Positions 1-6,507 of a DNA stretch of 6,507 nucleotides are shown here, in pieces (positions within the stretch are counted from its first letter, which is position 1; each line of letters opens with the position of its first letter). The notes beneath the pieces are model-generated. The model was not told the origin of the DNA, searched no databases, and worked only from the letters and a program-made list of their open reading frames with translations. Source of the DNA: Prolixibacteraceae bacterium (GTDB lineage Bacteria > Bacteroidota > Bacteroidia > Bacteroidales > Prolixibacteraceae); assembly GCA_016931875.1 (NCBI GenBank), contig JAFGDX010000461.1, forward strand, positions 1 through 6,507, in the 5' to 3' direction. Made by a program: the position numbers and the translations under genes.

Positions 1-857
1 GCAACTCTTGCTGCTTCCCGGCCCGTTTCAATTATCTCTTTTGCCCTGTAAAATTCATACGTCCCATATGCGTTGCGCGATATTTCTATGGTTATATCGG
101 GCTGATACCGTTCGATGGTTAATTCTGCAATTTTATGAATCATTAAACTTGATGTTTTATTCAAAAGGTTGATATACCCCACCTTGTCTTTCTTGTTTTT
201 AGGAATAATATTGTCAATTCGTTCATGAATGGCTTTCAGATATTTTGACTGTTTTTTGTTGTACGGCTTTTCTTCTGTTTTTGTGGCAGGTTCTCTGTGG
301 GGAATTGGGGAATACAAATTAACAACCACCAAAATGTCAGCTCCGTTTCTTTTGACCCGGTTTATTGGAATGGGATTGATAACTCCCCCGTCAATAAGTT
401 GCCAGCCGTTTATCTGGTGCGGAATAAAAACCGAAGGAATTGAAATGGAAGCACGGATAGCCTCGTACAAACTTCCGGTTGTGAAAATAATTTCCTTTTC
501 TGTTAATACATCGGTAGCCACTGCTGAATAAGGAATTTGCAGCTTTTCAATCGGGGTGTCGGGAATCATTTTTTTCATTTCCCTGATAATTCTGTTGCCT
601 TTTACAATTCCTGAAATATTGACGGTAAAATCCACGAGGCTGAACACATCCATTTTGTCCAGCGAACACATCCAGTTTTTATAAATTTCCAGTTTTCCGG
701 TAGCCAGCATTCCTCCTATCAATGCTCCCATCGATGTTCCGGAAACCGAGGTAACAACATAACCCCGGCTTTGTAATTCTTCAATAACTCCAATGTGGGC
801 AATACCCCTGGCACCACCACTCGATAAAACCAACGCAACATTCTTATTTTCAGGCAT
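1..857 (-). CDS. Patatin-like phospholipase family protein (RssA type), C-terminus cut by window edge
   Basis: This is a predicted serine acyl hydrolase of the patatin family, which cleaves acyl esters of lipids with a Ser-Asp dyad. The 285 visible residues start at the ATG at 857 and have no stop before the window edge. The oxyanion-hole loop GGARG is at residues 14-18, just after the first hydrophobic strand. The nucleophile elbow GTSMG is at 40-44 (Ser42). The second catalytic residue is Asp156 in DGG (156-158), followed by the usual NPIP segment. All key residues are present, so the enzyme looks active. There is no signal peptide and no fused barrel domain in the visible part, so it is probably cytoplasmic or membrane-peripheral, like compact RssA proteins, rather than a PlpD-type secreted patatin. 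The start fits because the family usually begins a few residues before the first strand. The AT-rich leader has no Shine-Dalgarno sequence. It is separated from the upstream kinase gene by 124 bp and may have its own promoter, although I could not identify one. The natural substrate cannot be told from sequence. Confidence 0.93.
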   Translation of the reverse strand, partial: MPENKNVALVLSSGGARGIAHIGVIEELQSRGYVVTSVSGTSMGALIGGMLATGKLEIYKNWMCSLDKMDVFSLVDFTVNISGIVKGNRIIREMKKMIPDTPIEKLQIPYSAVATDVLTEKEIIFTTGSLYEAIRASISIPSVFIPHQINGWQLIDGGVINPIPINRVKRNGADILVVVNLYSPIPHREPATKTEEKPYNKKQSKYLKAIHERIDNIIPKNKKDKVGYINLLNKTSSLMIHKIAELTIERYQPDITIEISRNAYGTYEFYRAKEIIETGREAARV

Positions 858-925
858 ATTTAATTGCAATTTAAACGCAGGTTAAAGCTTGTATAAAATT
901 AACGCTGATAAAACGAAAAATCAAT

Positions 926-944
926 TTTAAAACGATGTTTTAAA
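926..944 (-). terminator. Weak AT-rich hairpin downstream of the histidine kinase gene, possible terminator
   Basis: On the minus strand, TTTAAAAC (944-937) and GTTTTAAA (933-926) form a perfect 8-bp inverted repeat around a 3-base loop. It starts about 38 bases after the kinase stop codon and is followed within a few bases by a T-rich run (TTTTTCGTTTT). The geometry suits an intrinsic terminator, but the stem has only one G:C pair and would be weak. In DNA this AT-rich, such a repeat could arise by chance. It is the best candidate in the gap between the kinase and the patatin gene. Confidence 0.3.
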
Positions 945-981
945 TCAGAAACAGCCGGTGTGAATGATTTACTCTGTTTTG

Positions 982-3156
982 TTAACTTTCGGCAGGGAGC
1001 GAAATTTTAAAACAACTTCCTTTTCCTTCTTCACTGTTCACGTGAATGCTTCCGTTGTTTTTTTCAACAAACTCTTTGCAAAGAATCAGTCCCAACCCCG
1101 TACCAGGCTCTGAATTTGTTCCGGGGGTTGACTGGGCCACCTCGATTTTAAACAGCGACTTTAGTGCATGGGGCGGAATTCCAACTCCCGTGTCTTGTAT
1201 GGCAATGTATACGCTTCCGTTGACCCTTTCTGCCGAGATGGTGACATTTCCTTTTTGAGGTGTGAATTTAATTGCGTTGTTAATCAGGTTGTTAATGGTT
1301 ATTGTTATCGTTCTTTTATCAAAAAATGCAATAGTGTTGTCCTGCACATGGTTGTCAATTGATATTTCCTTTTTGGTGGCCAGGTTTTGATGCAGGTTAA
1401 CCGACTCTTTAATAAGTGCCGCAACATTGTTGTTTTTCTTGTCCAGTTTTACACCCCCCCGTTGTGTTTGCGACCATTCAAGCAGGTTGGCCAGTAATTT
1501 GTTGGTTGATTGCGCCGACTTGTAAATCAGGTGTATAAAGTGTCTTCGTTCGTCATCGCTCATAACATCATATTCGTTGGATAAAAGATCCATCGATCCA
1601 AGAATGGAGTTGAACGGATTTCGTAGGTCGTGGGCTAAAATGGAAAAGAATTTGTCTTTTGCAATGTTGGCTTTTTCAAGTTCCTTCGATTTGAGTTCTA
1701 TTTCAGCATTTTTGGTGCTTAAAATGAGGTTGGTTTTTCGGTCGCGTTTAATTTTGAACCAGGCCAGAACAATAGCCGAAAAAATGAAAAACAAGACAAT
1801 GAGCAAGAGGTATTGTCTGTTTTTTTGTTTTTGAATGGTCAGCGCCTGAATTTCATTGTCTTTTTTTAATAAAATATTCTCACTTTCAGCAGTATCGAAA
1901 TCATATTTCGCCTGAATTTCGGCAATTTTTTCAGTACTTTGAAGGTTAAAAAGCGAGTCGTTGAAAGCTTTATACAACTTCTGATTTTCAAGTGCCTTTT
2001 TATAATTCTGATTTTTTTCGTATGCTTTTGACAAAATGCTGTACAACTCAACATTATGCAAAGTTATGTTGTACTGCCTGGCCAGAGAAAGTGCGTTTTC
2101 AGCATATTGAACAGCGGCGTTGTAATCTCCTAGGTCATAATAAAGTGTGGCAATGTTGTGTAAGGTGTAAATTTTTTGGTCGGGGATGTTGTTTATTGCC
2201 GGGTTGTTCAAGCCCTGTTCATAATAATCCAGTGCTACATCGTATTTTTTTTCGCCCTGGTAAAGTTCTCCAATATTAACCATAATTCCGCAAATCATGG
2301 GCTCATCATTCAGATTGCGGGCAATTTTCAGCGCCTCTTCCAGGTAATATTTCGACTTTTCAACCTCCTGCATTTCAAAATAGATGGCCGCCAGGTTATT
2401 GTAAACCGTGCTCATTACATAATCCTGGCGGGTGTTTTCTGCAATTTCTGCCCCGCGAAGTAAATATTCAATGGCTTGCTTGTTTTGCCCGATTCGGCCA
2501 TAAAGCGAACCAACGTTGATTACCCGGCTTAGCAGAGTTTCTGATTCGGCGTATTTTTCGAGTATTCGTATGCTTTTAATGTAATAATCGATTGACTGCG
2601 GTATATCGGAATAATAGTAGTACGCTCCGTATGCATCGTAACATTCCGAAATGAGGAGCGAGTCGTTCAGTTCCTTTGCATTTTCAAGTGTGGGCTCAAG
2701 AATGGAAAGTACTTCTGAAAAGTTACTGCTGATAACTTTAATTTTGGCCAGCAGCAGATTGCCTTCAATCAACAGCCGGTTGTTTTCGGTTTCCCGGGCC
2801 AGTTCAATGGCTTTTGTACAATTGGTTTCGGCAATGTCGAACTTTGATTGTTTTGCCTGTAATTTGCTGATGTTGAGTAAGATTTCGGTAGTGAGTTTTG
2901 TATCCTCCTGATTTTGTGCAAGCATTAAAGCTTTGTTGTAATAAAACGCGGCCGAATCGAAATTTGAAAGCACATAAAGTTTGGCTAACTCATAATAACT
3001 TTGGGTTAGTTTATTTCCATCGGTTTGGGTTTTCAGTTCTTTTTTCAGGCTGTCAATCGCCTTTCCTTCCTGTGCGAACAATTGAACAGTAAATGCGCAA
3101 AGTAATACACAGGATAACAAATTCATTCCTAATGCAGAGATTAACTTTTTTTGCAT
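982..3156 (-). CDS. Periplasmic TPR-repeat sensor histidine kinase, no receiver domain
   Basis: This 724-residue membrane sensor kinase should autophosphorylate on histidine and pass the phosphate to a separate response regulator. Residues 1-28 form a signal peptide (KK, a hydrophobic core, then FAQ). Residues about 35-400 are a solenoid of TPR-like helical pairs; clear units lie near 57-77, 256-276, 295-316, 335-356 and 375-395. A predicted coiled coil (about 405-445) leads to a single membrane helix at about 448-468. A second short coiled coil precedes the kinase core. The H-box is FFSILAHDLRNPF with His509. The N-box is NNLINNAIK (622-630), the G1 box is DTGVG (655-659), and the G2 box is GTGLGL (685-690). 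The catalytic set is complete. This layout places the TPRs in the periplasm and the kinase in the cytoplasm, as in many Bacteroidota TPR kinases. No response regulator is encoded in the window, so the partner must be elsewhere. The gene starts 52 bp after the exported-protein gene and may be cotranscribed with it. The ligand is unknown. Confidence 0.94.
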   Translation of the reverse strand: MQKKLISALGMNLLSCVLLCAFTVQLFAQEGKAIDSLKKELKTQTDGNKLTQSYYELAKLYVLSNFDSAAFYYNKALMLAQNQEDTKLTTEILLNISKLQAKQSKFDIAETNCTKAIELARETENNRLLIEGNLLLAKIKVISSNFSEVLSILEPTLENAKELNDSLLISECYDAYGAYYYYSDIPQSIDYYIKSIRILEKYAESETLLSRVINVGSLYGRIGQNKQAIEYLLRGAEIAENTRQDYVMSTVYNNLAAIYFEMQEVEKSKYYLEEALKIARNLNDEPMICGIMVNIGELYQGEKKYDVALDYYEQGLNNPAINNIPDQKIYTLHNIATLYYDLGDYNAAVQYAENALSLARQYNITLHNVELYSILSKAYEKNQNYKKALENQKLYKAFNDSLFNLQSTEKIAEIQAKYDFDTAESENILLKKDNEIQALTIQKQKNRQYLLLIVLFFIFSAIVLAWFKIKRDRKTNLILSTKNAEIELKSKELEKANIAKDKFFSILAHDLRNPFNSILGSMDLLSNEYDVMSDDERRHFIHLIYKSAQSTNKLLANLLEWSQTQRGGVKLDKKNNNVAALIKESVNLHQNLATKKEISIDNHVQDNTIAFFDKRTITITINNLINNAIKFTPQKGNVTISAERVNGSVYIAIQDTGVGIPPHALKSLFKIEVAQSTPGTNSEPGTGLGLILCKEFVEKNNGSIHVNSEEGKGSCFKISLPAES

Positions 3157-3208
3157 GGCCTAAAATTATAAAATTAAACCATACATTATCATTCGAAAAG
3201 AAAATTGA

Positions 3209-4360
3209 TTAGTGCATACCTCCCAAACTTACACCCAAAGACAAATTGAAATACAAATTTCCTCCTTTTGAAATTTCCTTGTTGCTTAAAAAATAGTCGT
3301 ATCCAATACTGGGTCTGATAAAAAGAAAACCTTCGGGGTCGTAAATGTTTTGCGTTTGCCATTTTTTAAGAATCAAATCGCAGGAGGCGCCCACACCCGG
3401 ACAAAAAGTTCCGGTCAGGTTGTTTTTTTCGTCCGAATCATTTTCGGCCAGCGAAGATTGTGAATTTATTTCGTAACCGCCAATAACAATGTAGGGGTAG
3501 AAGTTCAATTTATCAGTAGAATACAATGACTTGCCAATTTTTAGTCCGTATTTCAAACTGCTTACCTTGTCGCCCGACGGGTGAGTCCAGTCTCTGTCTT
3601 TTACAGGAAGGTTGTTTTTTGAAAGTTCGCGGCTTACACTTCCGTTCATAAACAGGGATAGGTATAAACGGTTCACAAAACCATCGATTTCAAAATTCAT
3701 CACCTGCATATGCGAATCAAAATTATCGGTTATCGGTCCGTGTAAAAATTCGTTTCCGTAGCCCAGGCAAAAATTCATCCGGCCGGTAAATGTGAGTTGC
3801 CGGAGCTCATTTGCAAAAGGGTTGTACTCCGAATCCGGGTGGGTTTTTACATATTTTTTCAGGTCCTTGTTAAGGTCGGTATGGCTGTCGTTCAAATAAT
3901 ATCGGATGTAGAGTTGCATCAATGTTTTTTCTGTTTCCGGAAGAGGGCTGTTATTTACATCTTCCAGAATAAACGGCATTTCGTTGCCAAGGTATGCGTG
4001 AATTTCATCTGAAATCGATTCCATTTGAAAAGTTCTTACTTTTCCTTCCATCAGCGAGTTCCAGTTTCGTGCCACATAAAGGAAAAGCTCAAAGTTACGA
4101 CAGGCGATTGCAACCAGAATTTCCTCGGCAGGGTAAAGAATGATGTATTTTTCGTCTACCGTTTCCTTTAAATAATTGAGCGTGGAAATGGCCGACTGAT
4201 GGTCGCCCGAAACGGTTTTCCCTGCAATTAATTTTCTTCCGTTTCTGATTATCAGTTCTGTTGAATCGGTAAATGCAATAATTTCTTTTTTGATATCTTC
4301 CTGGCTCCAAACCGGCAAGGATGAAACCAGAAAAACAAAAAACAAAAGGTGTTTTTTCAT
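3209..4360 (-). CDS. Exported protein of unknown function, helical N-terminal half and beta-rich barrel-like C-terminal half
   Basis: I do not recognise this 383-residue protein. It begins with a clear signal peptide (KK, hydrophobic stretch at about 5-16, likely cleavage around residues 19-20 in VWSQ), with no lipobox cysteine. Residues about 21-185 look mostly alpha-helical. From about 190 to the end the pattern changes to alternating polar and hydrophobic residues rich in Gly, Tyr and Phe, with roughly seven or eight candidate strands, for example near 194-206, 219-244, 268-280, 284-299, 316-331, 344-357 and 367-381. That suggests a small outer-membrane beta-barrel or a similar surface beta domain. 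The last residue is not the aromatic usual for barrel proteins, which weakens the barrel call. Cysteines are at 88, 197, 320 and 327. The start at 4360 is the only one that keeps the signal peptide. It lies 51 bp after the carbamoyltransferase gene and 52 bp before the sensor kinase gene, both on the same strand. No function can be assigned. Confidence 0.88.
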   Translation of the reverse strand: MKKHLLFFVFLVSSLPVWSQEDIKKEIIAFTDSTELIIRNGRKLIAGKTVSGDHQSAISTLNYLKETVDEKYIILYPAEEILVAIACRNFELFLYVARNWNSLMEGKVRTFQMESISDEIHAYLGNEMPFILEDVNNSPLPETEKTLMQLYIRYYLNDSHTDLNKDLKKYVKTHPDSEYNPFANELRQLTFTGRMNFCLGYGNEFLHGPITDNFDSHMQVMNFEIDGFVNRLYLSLFMNGSVSRELSKNNLPVKDRDWTHPSGDKVSSLKYGLKIGKSLYSTDKLNFYPYIVIGGYEINSQSSLAENDSDEKNNLTGTFCPGVGASCDLILKKWQTQNIYDPEGFLFIRPSIGYDYFLSNKEISKGGNLYFNLSLGVSLGGMH

Positions 4361-4411
4361 GAGTTGTTTTCGTCGATGTTTTTTCCAACGGATAGCAGAA
4401 TCCGGGAAATG

Positions 4412-5410
4412 TTAACTTAAGGTTGCAACCATTACTGCTTTTATGGTGTGAAGCCGGTTTTCAGCCTGGTCGAAAACAACAGAAGCTTTGCTTTCAAAAA
4501 CTTCTTCGGTTACTTCCATGGCTTCCAAACCAAATTTTTGATACATCTCTTCCCCGATTTTGGTTTCGCGGTTATGAAATGCGGGTAAACAATGCAAAAA
4601 TTTAACATTCGGGTTGCCGGTAAGTTTCATCGTTTTCGCATTTACCTGGTAAGGGAGGAGCAGCTTAATCCGTTCAGCCCAAACTTCCTGGGGTTCGCCC
4701 ATTGAAACCCAAACATCGGTATACAGAAAATCGCAGTTTTTTACGGCTTCTTCCACATTTTCAGTCACGGTAATTTTAGCACCTGTATTTTTGGCAATTT
4801 TCAAACATTCTTTTTGAAGTTCTTCTGCAGGCTGGCAGTCTTTTGGCGCGGCAGCTCTGAAATCCATTCCAAGTTTTGCGGCACCCACCATCAGCGAGTT
4901 TCCCATATTGTTGCGGGCGTCGCCCAGGTAACAGAATTTAATTTCGGAAAGCGGTTTTGTTGAGTGTTCCTTCATGGTAAGAACATCGGCCAGAATTTGT
5001 GTCGGATGAAATTCATTGGTTAACCCGTTCCACACCGGAACCCCGGCATATTTTGCCAGTTCTTCCACAATATTTTGTCCGAAACCACGATATTCAATGC
5101 CGTCGTACATGCGGCCCAGCACACGAGCCGTATCTTTCATCGATTCTTTTTGCCCGATTTGAGAGCCGGTTGGTCCGAGATAGGTTACGCGGGCGCCCTG
5201 GTCGTAGGCAGCAACCTCAAATGCACAGCGCGTGCGGGTTGAAGCTTTTTCGAAAATGAGCGCTATATTTTTTCCTTTTAACCGCCGGTCTTCCATCCTT
5301 CTTTTTTTTGCATCTTTTAAATCGGCTGCAAGTTCAATTAAATAGTAAATTTCTTCCGTGCTAAAATCAAGCAATTTTAAAAAGTTCCGGTTTTTTAAGT
5401 TTACTGCCAT
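4412..5410 (-). CDS. argF: Ornithine carbamoyltransferase (probably catabolic, ArcB role)
   Basis: This enzyme interconverts carbamoyl phosphate plus ornithine with citrulline plus phosphate in the cytoplasm. Its 332 residues match the full length of the family (about 330-335). The carbamoyl-phosphate loop STRTR is at 57-61, HPTQ at 135-138, the ornithine-binding signature DVWVSMG at 232-238, and the catalytic HCLPAFH loop at 273-279. The N-terminal FLKLLDFS and C-terminal [12 protein letters not shown] segments resemble, from memory, enterobacterial ArgF. The SMG motif marks a true ornithine enzyme rather than the N-succinyl- or N-acetylornithine enzymes known from arginine synthesis in Bacteroidota. 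Because carbamate kinase lies only 25 bp upstream on the same strand, I infer that it mainly runs in the catabolic direction, splitting citrulline; arcB would then be an equally fair symbol. Sequence alone does not separate anabolic from catabolic forms. The ATG at 5410 aligns with the usual family N-terminus, and there is no Shine-Dalgarno sequence. Confidence 0.95.
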   Translation of the reverse strand: MAVNLKNRNFLKLLDFSTEEIYYLIELAADLKDAKKRRMEDRRLKGKNIALIFEKASTRTRCAFEVAAYDQGARVTYLGPTGSQIGQKESMKDTARVLGRMYDGIEYRGFGQNIVEELAKYAGVPVWNGLTNEFHPTQILADVLTMKEHSTKPLSEIKFCYLGDARNNMGNSLMVGAAKLGMDFRAAAPKDCQPAEELQKECLKIAKNTGAKITVTENVEEAVKNCDFLYTDVWVSMGEPQEVWAERIKLLLPYQVNAKTMKLTGNPNVKFLHCLPAFHNRETKIGEEMYQKFGLEAMEVTEEVFESKASVVFDQAENRLHTIKAVMVATLS

Positions 5411-5435
5411 AATGTATGTTTTTTATCTGTATTTT

Positions 5436-6392
5436 TTAATCTTCGTAATTCATGGTTATTTTTGAGCCAAACGATTTATCTTCCAGTTTTTTAGCCTCGG
5501 TAATGACACTTTTCTGTCCACCGTTTTTTATAAAGTTCAGGCATGCTTTAATTTTGGGTTCCATGGTACCTTCTGCAAAGGTACCCAGTTCAAGATATTT
5601 TAAGGTGTCGTTGTAATCCAGAAATTCAAGTTTTTCCTGGGTAGGTTTGCCAAAATCCTTGTAAATAAATGAAACATCGGTAAGAATGTATAGCTCGTCG
5701 GCTTTTATGTTGGCTGCCAGCAAACTGGAGGCCATGTCTTTATCGATAACTGCATCAAGGGTGCGTACATTTTTTTCTTCATCGTAATACACCGGAATTC
5801 CGCCACCACCGGCTGCAATAACAATATTTCCGTTTTTTACCAGCAGTTCAATGGTTTCTTTGTTAATTATATCCAGCGGAACCGGCGACGGAACCACCCT
5901 CCGGTATTTTCCTTCGGCTTTTGAGGTGCTTTTAAAAATCCATTGTTTTTCTTTTGCAAGGTGGTCGGCCTCCTCTTTTGTGTAGAGTTTTCCTATTCTT
6001 TTGGACGGGTTGGCAAATGCCTGATCATTCTGGTCAACTTCCACCAGGGTTACCATGGTAATTACATTTTTCTGAATGCCATGTTTGTTCAATACATTTC
6101 GCATCATTCTTTCCAGCATGTAACCAATTCCTCCCTGCGAATCGGCAACACAAATATCGAGTGGCATGGGTGCGATGTTGTACAATTGTTCGCCGGCATC
6201 GTTGCGCATTAAAATATTACCCACCTGTGGGCCGTTTCCATGGGTTATAACCAGTTCATAACCGCCGTTTATCAAATGAACAAGGTTTTCCAGGGTATCG
6301 GTTGCATTCTGTTCCTGCTGTTCTATTGTTCCTTCTTCGTTATCGCGCAACAGGGCATTTCCGCCCAAAGCCACAACTGCTAATTTTTTCAT
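5436..6392 (-). CDS. arcC: Carbamate kinase
   Basis: Carbamate kinase transfers phosphate from carbamoyl phosphate to ADP, making ATP and carbamate, which breaks down to ammonia and CO2. This is the energy-yielding last step of the arginine deiminase pathway. The 318 residues match the family length and carry its motifs in order: ALGGNALL (8-15), THGNGPQVGN (50-59), ADSQGGIGY (83-91), RRVVPSP (164-170), AAGGGGIPV (193-201), VIDKDMAS (215-222, with the conserved Lys218), TDV (238-240) and GTMEPK (275-280, Lys280). The segment NPSKRIG (128-134) differs from the common NPTKPIG by an Arg in place of Pro, but keeps the lysine at 131. The first codon at 6392 directly precedes the KKLAVVALGGN strand, as in relatives. 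The gene is the first of a same-strand series, with a probable promoter just upstream and the carbamoyltransferase 25 bp downstream, so the two enzymes are almost certainly cotranscribed. No arginine deiminase gene is visible. Confidence 0.96.
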   Translation of the reverse strand: MKKLAVVALGGNALLRDNEEGTIEQQEQNATDTLENLVHLINGGYELVITHGNGPQVGNILMRNDAGEQLYNIAPMPLDICVADSQGGIGYMLERMMRNVLNKHGIQKNVITMVTLVEVDQNDQAFANPSKRIGKLYTKEEADHLAKEKQWIFKSTSKAEGKYRRVVPSPVPLDIINKETIELLVKNGNIVIAAGGGGIPVYYDEEKNVRTLDAVIDKDMASSLLAANIKADELYILTDVSFIYKDFGKPTQEKLEFLDYNDTLKYLELGTFAEGTMEPKIKACLNFIKNGGQKSVITEAKKLEDKSFGSKITMNYED

Positions 6393-6415
6393 GACACCGT
6401 ATTTTTTTAGGCAAA

Positions 6416-6443
6416 CAAACTTATATATTTGGCGGAATACAAA
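6416..6443 (-). promoter_or_regulatory. Probable Bacteroidota-type promoter for arcC
   Basis: On the minus strand, TAAGTTTG (6423-6416) matches the Bacteroidota -7 consensus TAnnTTTG exactly. A TTTG (6443-6440) lies 16 bases upstream as the -33 element. The spacer is slightly shorter than the usual range of about 17-23, which lowers confidence. Transcription would begin near 6409 and leave a short leader of about 15-20 bases before the ATG at 6392. If real, arcC is the first gene of its transcript. Confidence 0.5.
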
Positions 6444-6507
6444 CTATGTGATTTTGTCATTTTTATACCCGCTTACTATATTCTAAAACAGAAGATTAAA
6501 TTTTTTA

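Noticed and set aside
229..531. Open frame of about 100 codons on the plus strand
   Set aside because: It lies wholly inside the patatin-family gene on the opposite strand, which carries all its catalytic motifs. The plus-strand product has no recognisable features.
1866..2054. Minus-strand open frame in an alternative frame within the kinase gene
   Set aside because: It is fully contained in the well-supported kinase reading frame and looks like a chance frame in AT-rich DNA.
1992..2911. Several overlapping plus-strand open frames of 60-95 codons
   Set aside because: They are antisense to the TPR region of the histidine kinase gene, and their composition is what one expects of shadow frames.
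4095..4388. Minus-strand open frame overlapping the start of the exported-protein gene
   Set aside because: The overlapping 3209-4360 frame has a proper signal peptide and a long coherent protein. This shorter frame is Arg/Lys-rich and lacks domain features.
4389..4404. Small hairpin (CGGAT / ATCCG, 6-base loop) between the carbamoyltransferase and exported-protein genes
   Set aside because: The stem is only 5 bp and has no T-run after it on the transcribed strand, so it is not a credible terminator.
4999..5259. Plus-strand open frame inside the carbamoyltransferase gene
   Set aside because: It is antisense to the conserved core of a complete enzyme gene.
5943..6212. Plus-strand open frame inside the carbamate kinase gene
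   Set aside because: It is antisense to conserved kinase motifs and its product resembles nothing known.
6446..6460. Imperfect dyad (ATGTGA ... TGTCAT) just upstream of the -33 element, resembling a CRP/FNR-family site
   Set aside because: The half-sites match poorly and the spacing is wrong for the standard consensus; chance is more likely.
6393..6507. Possible arginine-repressor (ArgR/AhrC) box upstream of arcC
   Set aside because: I looked for the TGAAT-type palindrome and found only scattered partial matches.

Overview
The window looks like ordinary chromosomal DNA from a member of the Bacteroidota. The evidence is AT-rich intergenic DNA, the absence of Shine-Dalgarno sequences in front of any gene, a promoter of the -33 TTTG / -7 TAnnTTTG type, a periplasmic TPR-repeat histidine kinase of a style common in this phylum, and a signal peptide ending in a 'SQ' context. 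A marine or sediment Marinilabiliales/Prolixibacteraceae-like organism is a guess from overall flavour only.

All five protein genes lie on the minus strand, so transcription runs from right to left. From the right edge they are: a likely promoter (about 6416-6443); arcC, carbamate kinase (6392 to 5436); a true ornithine carbamoyltransferase, argF/arcB (5410 to 4412); an unrecognised exported protein with a helical N-terminal half and a beta-rich, barrel-like C-terminal half (4360 to 3209); and a TPR sensor histidine kinase with no receiver domain (3156 to 982). After a 124-bp gap holding a weak AT-rich hairpin comes a patatin-like phospholipase of the RssA type (857 to 1), whose C-terminus runs off the left edge. 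The gaps between the first four genes are only 25, 51 and 52 bp, with no convincing terminator, so they may form one transcription unit.

The metabolic core is the arcC-argF pair. Ornithine carbamoyltransferase working backwards splits citrulline by phosphorolysis to ornithine and carbamoyl phosphate. Carbamate kinase then transfers that phosphate to ADP, giving ATP, ammonia and CO2. These are the last two steps of the arginine deiminase route. The first enzyme, arginine deiminase, is not in the window. The pair is notable because the Bacteroidota whose arginine synthesis has been studied use N-succinyl- or N-acetylornithine carbamoyltransferase instead, so an enterobacterial-like ornithine enzyme beside carbamate kinase points to a catabolic role. 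The exported protein and the kinase that follow may be cotranscribed with it, but nothing in their sequence shows a functional link.

I see no mobile elements, CRISPR arrays, tRNA or rRNA genes, and no clear evidence of a wholly new system. The most open items are the unrecognised exported protein, the lone histidine kinase, and their placement behind the carbamoyl-phosphate genes.
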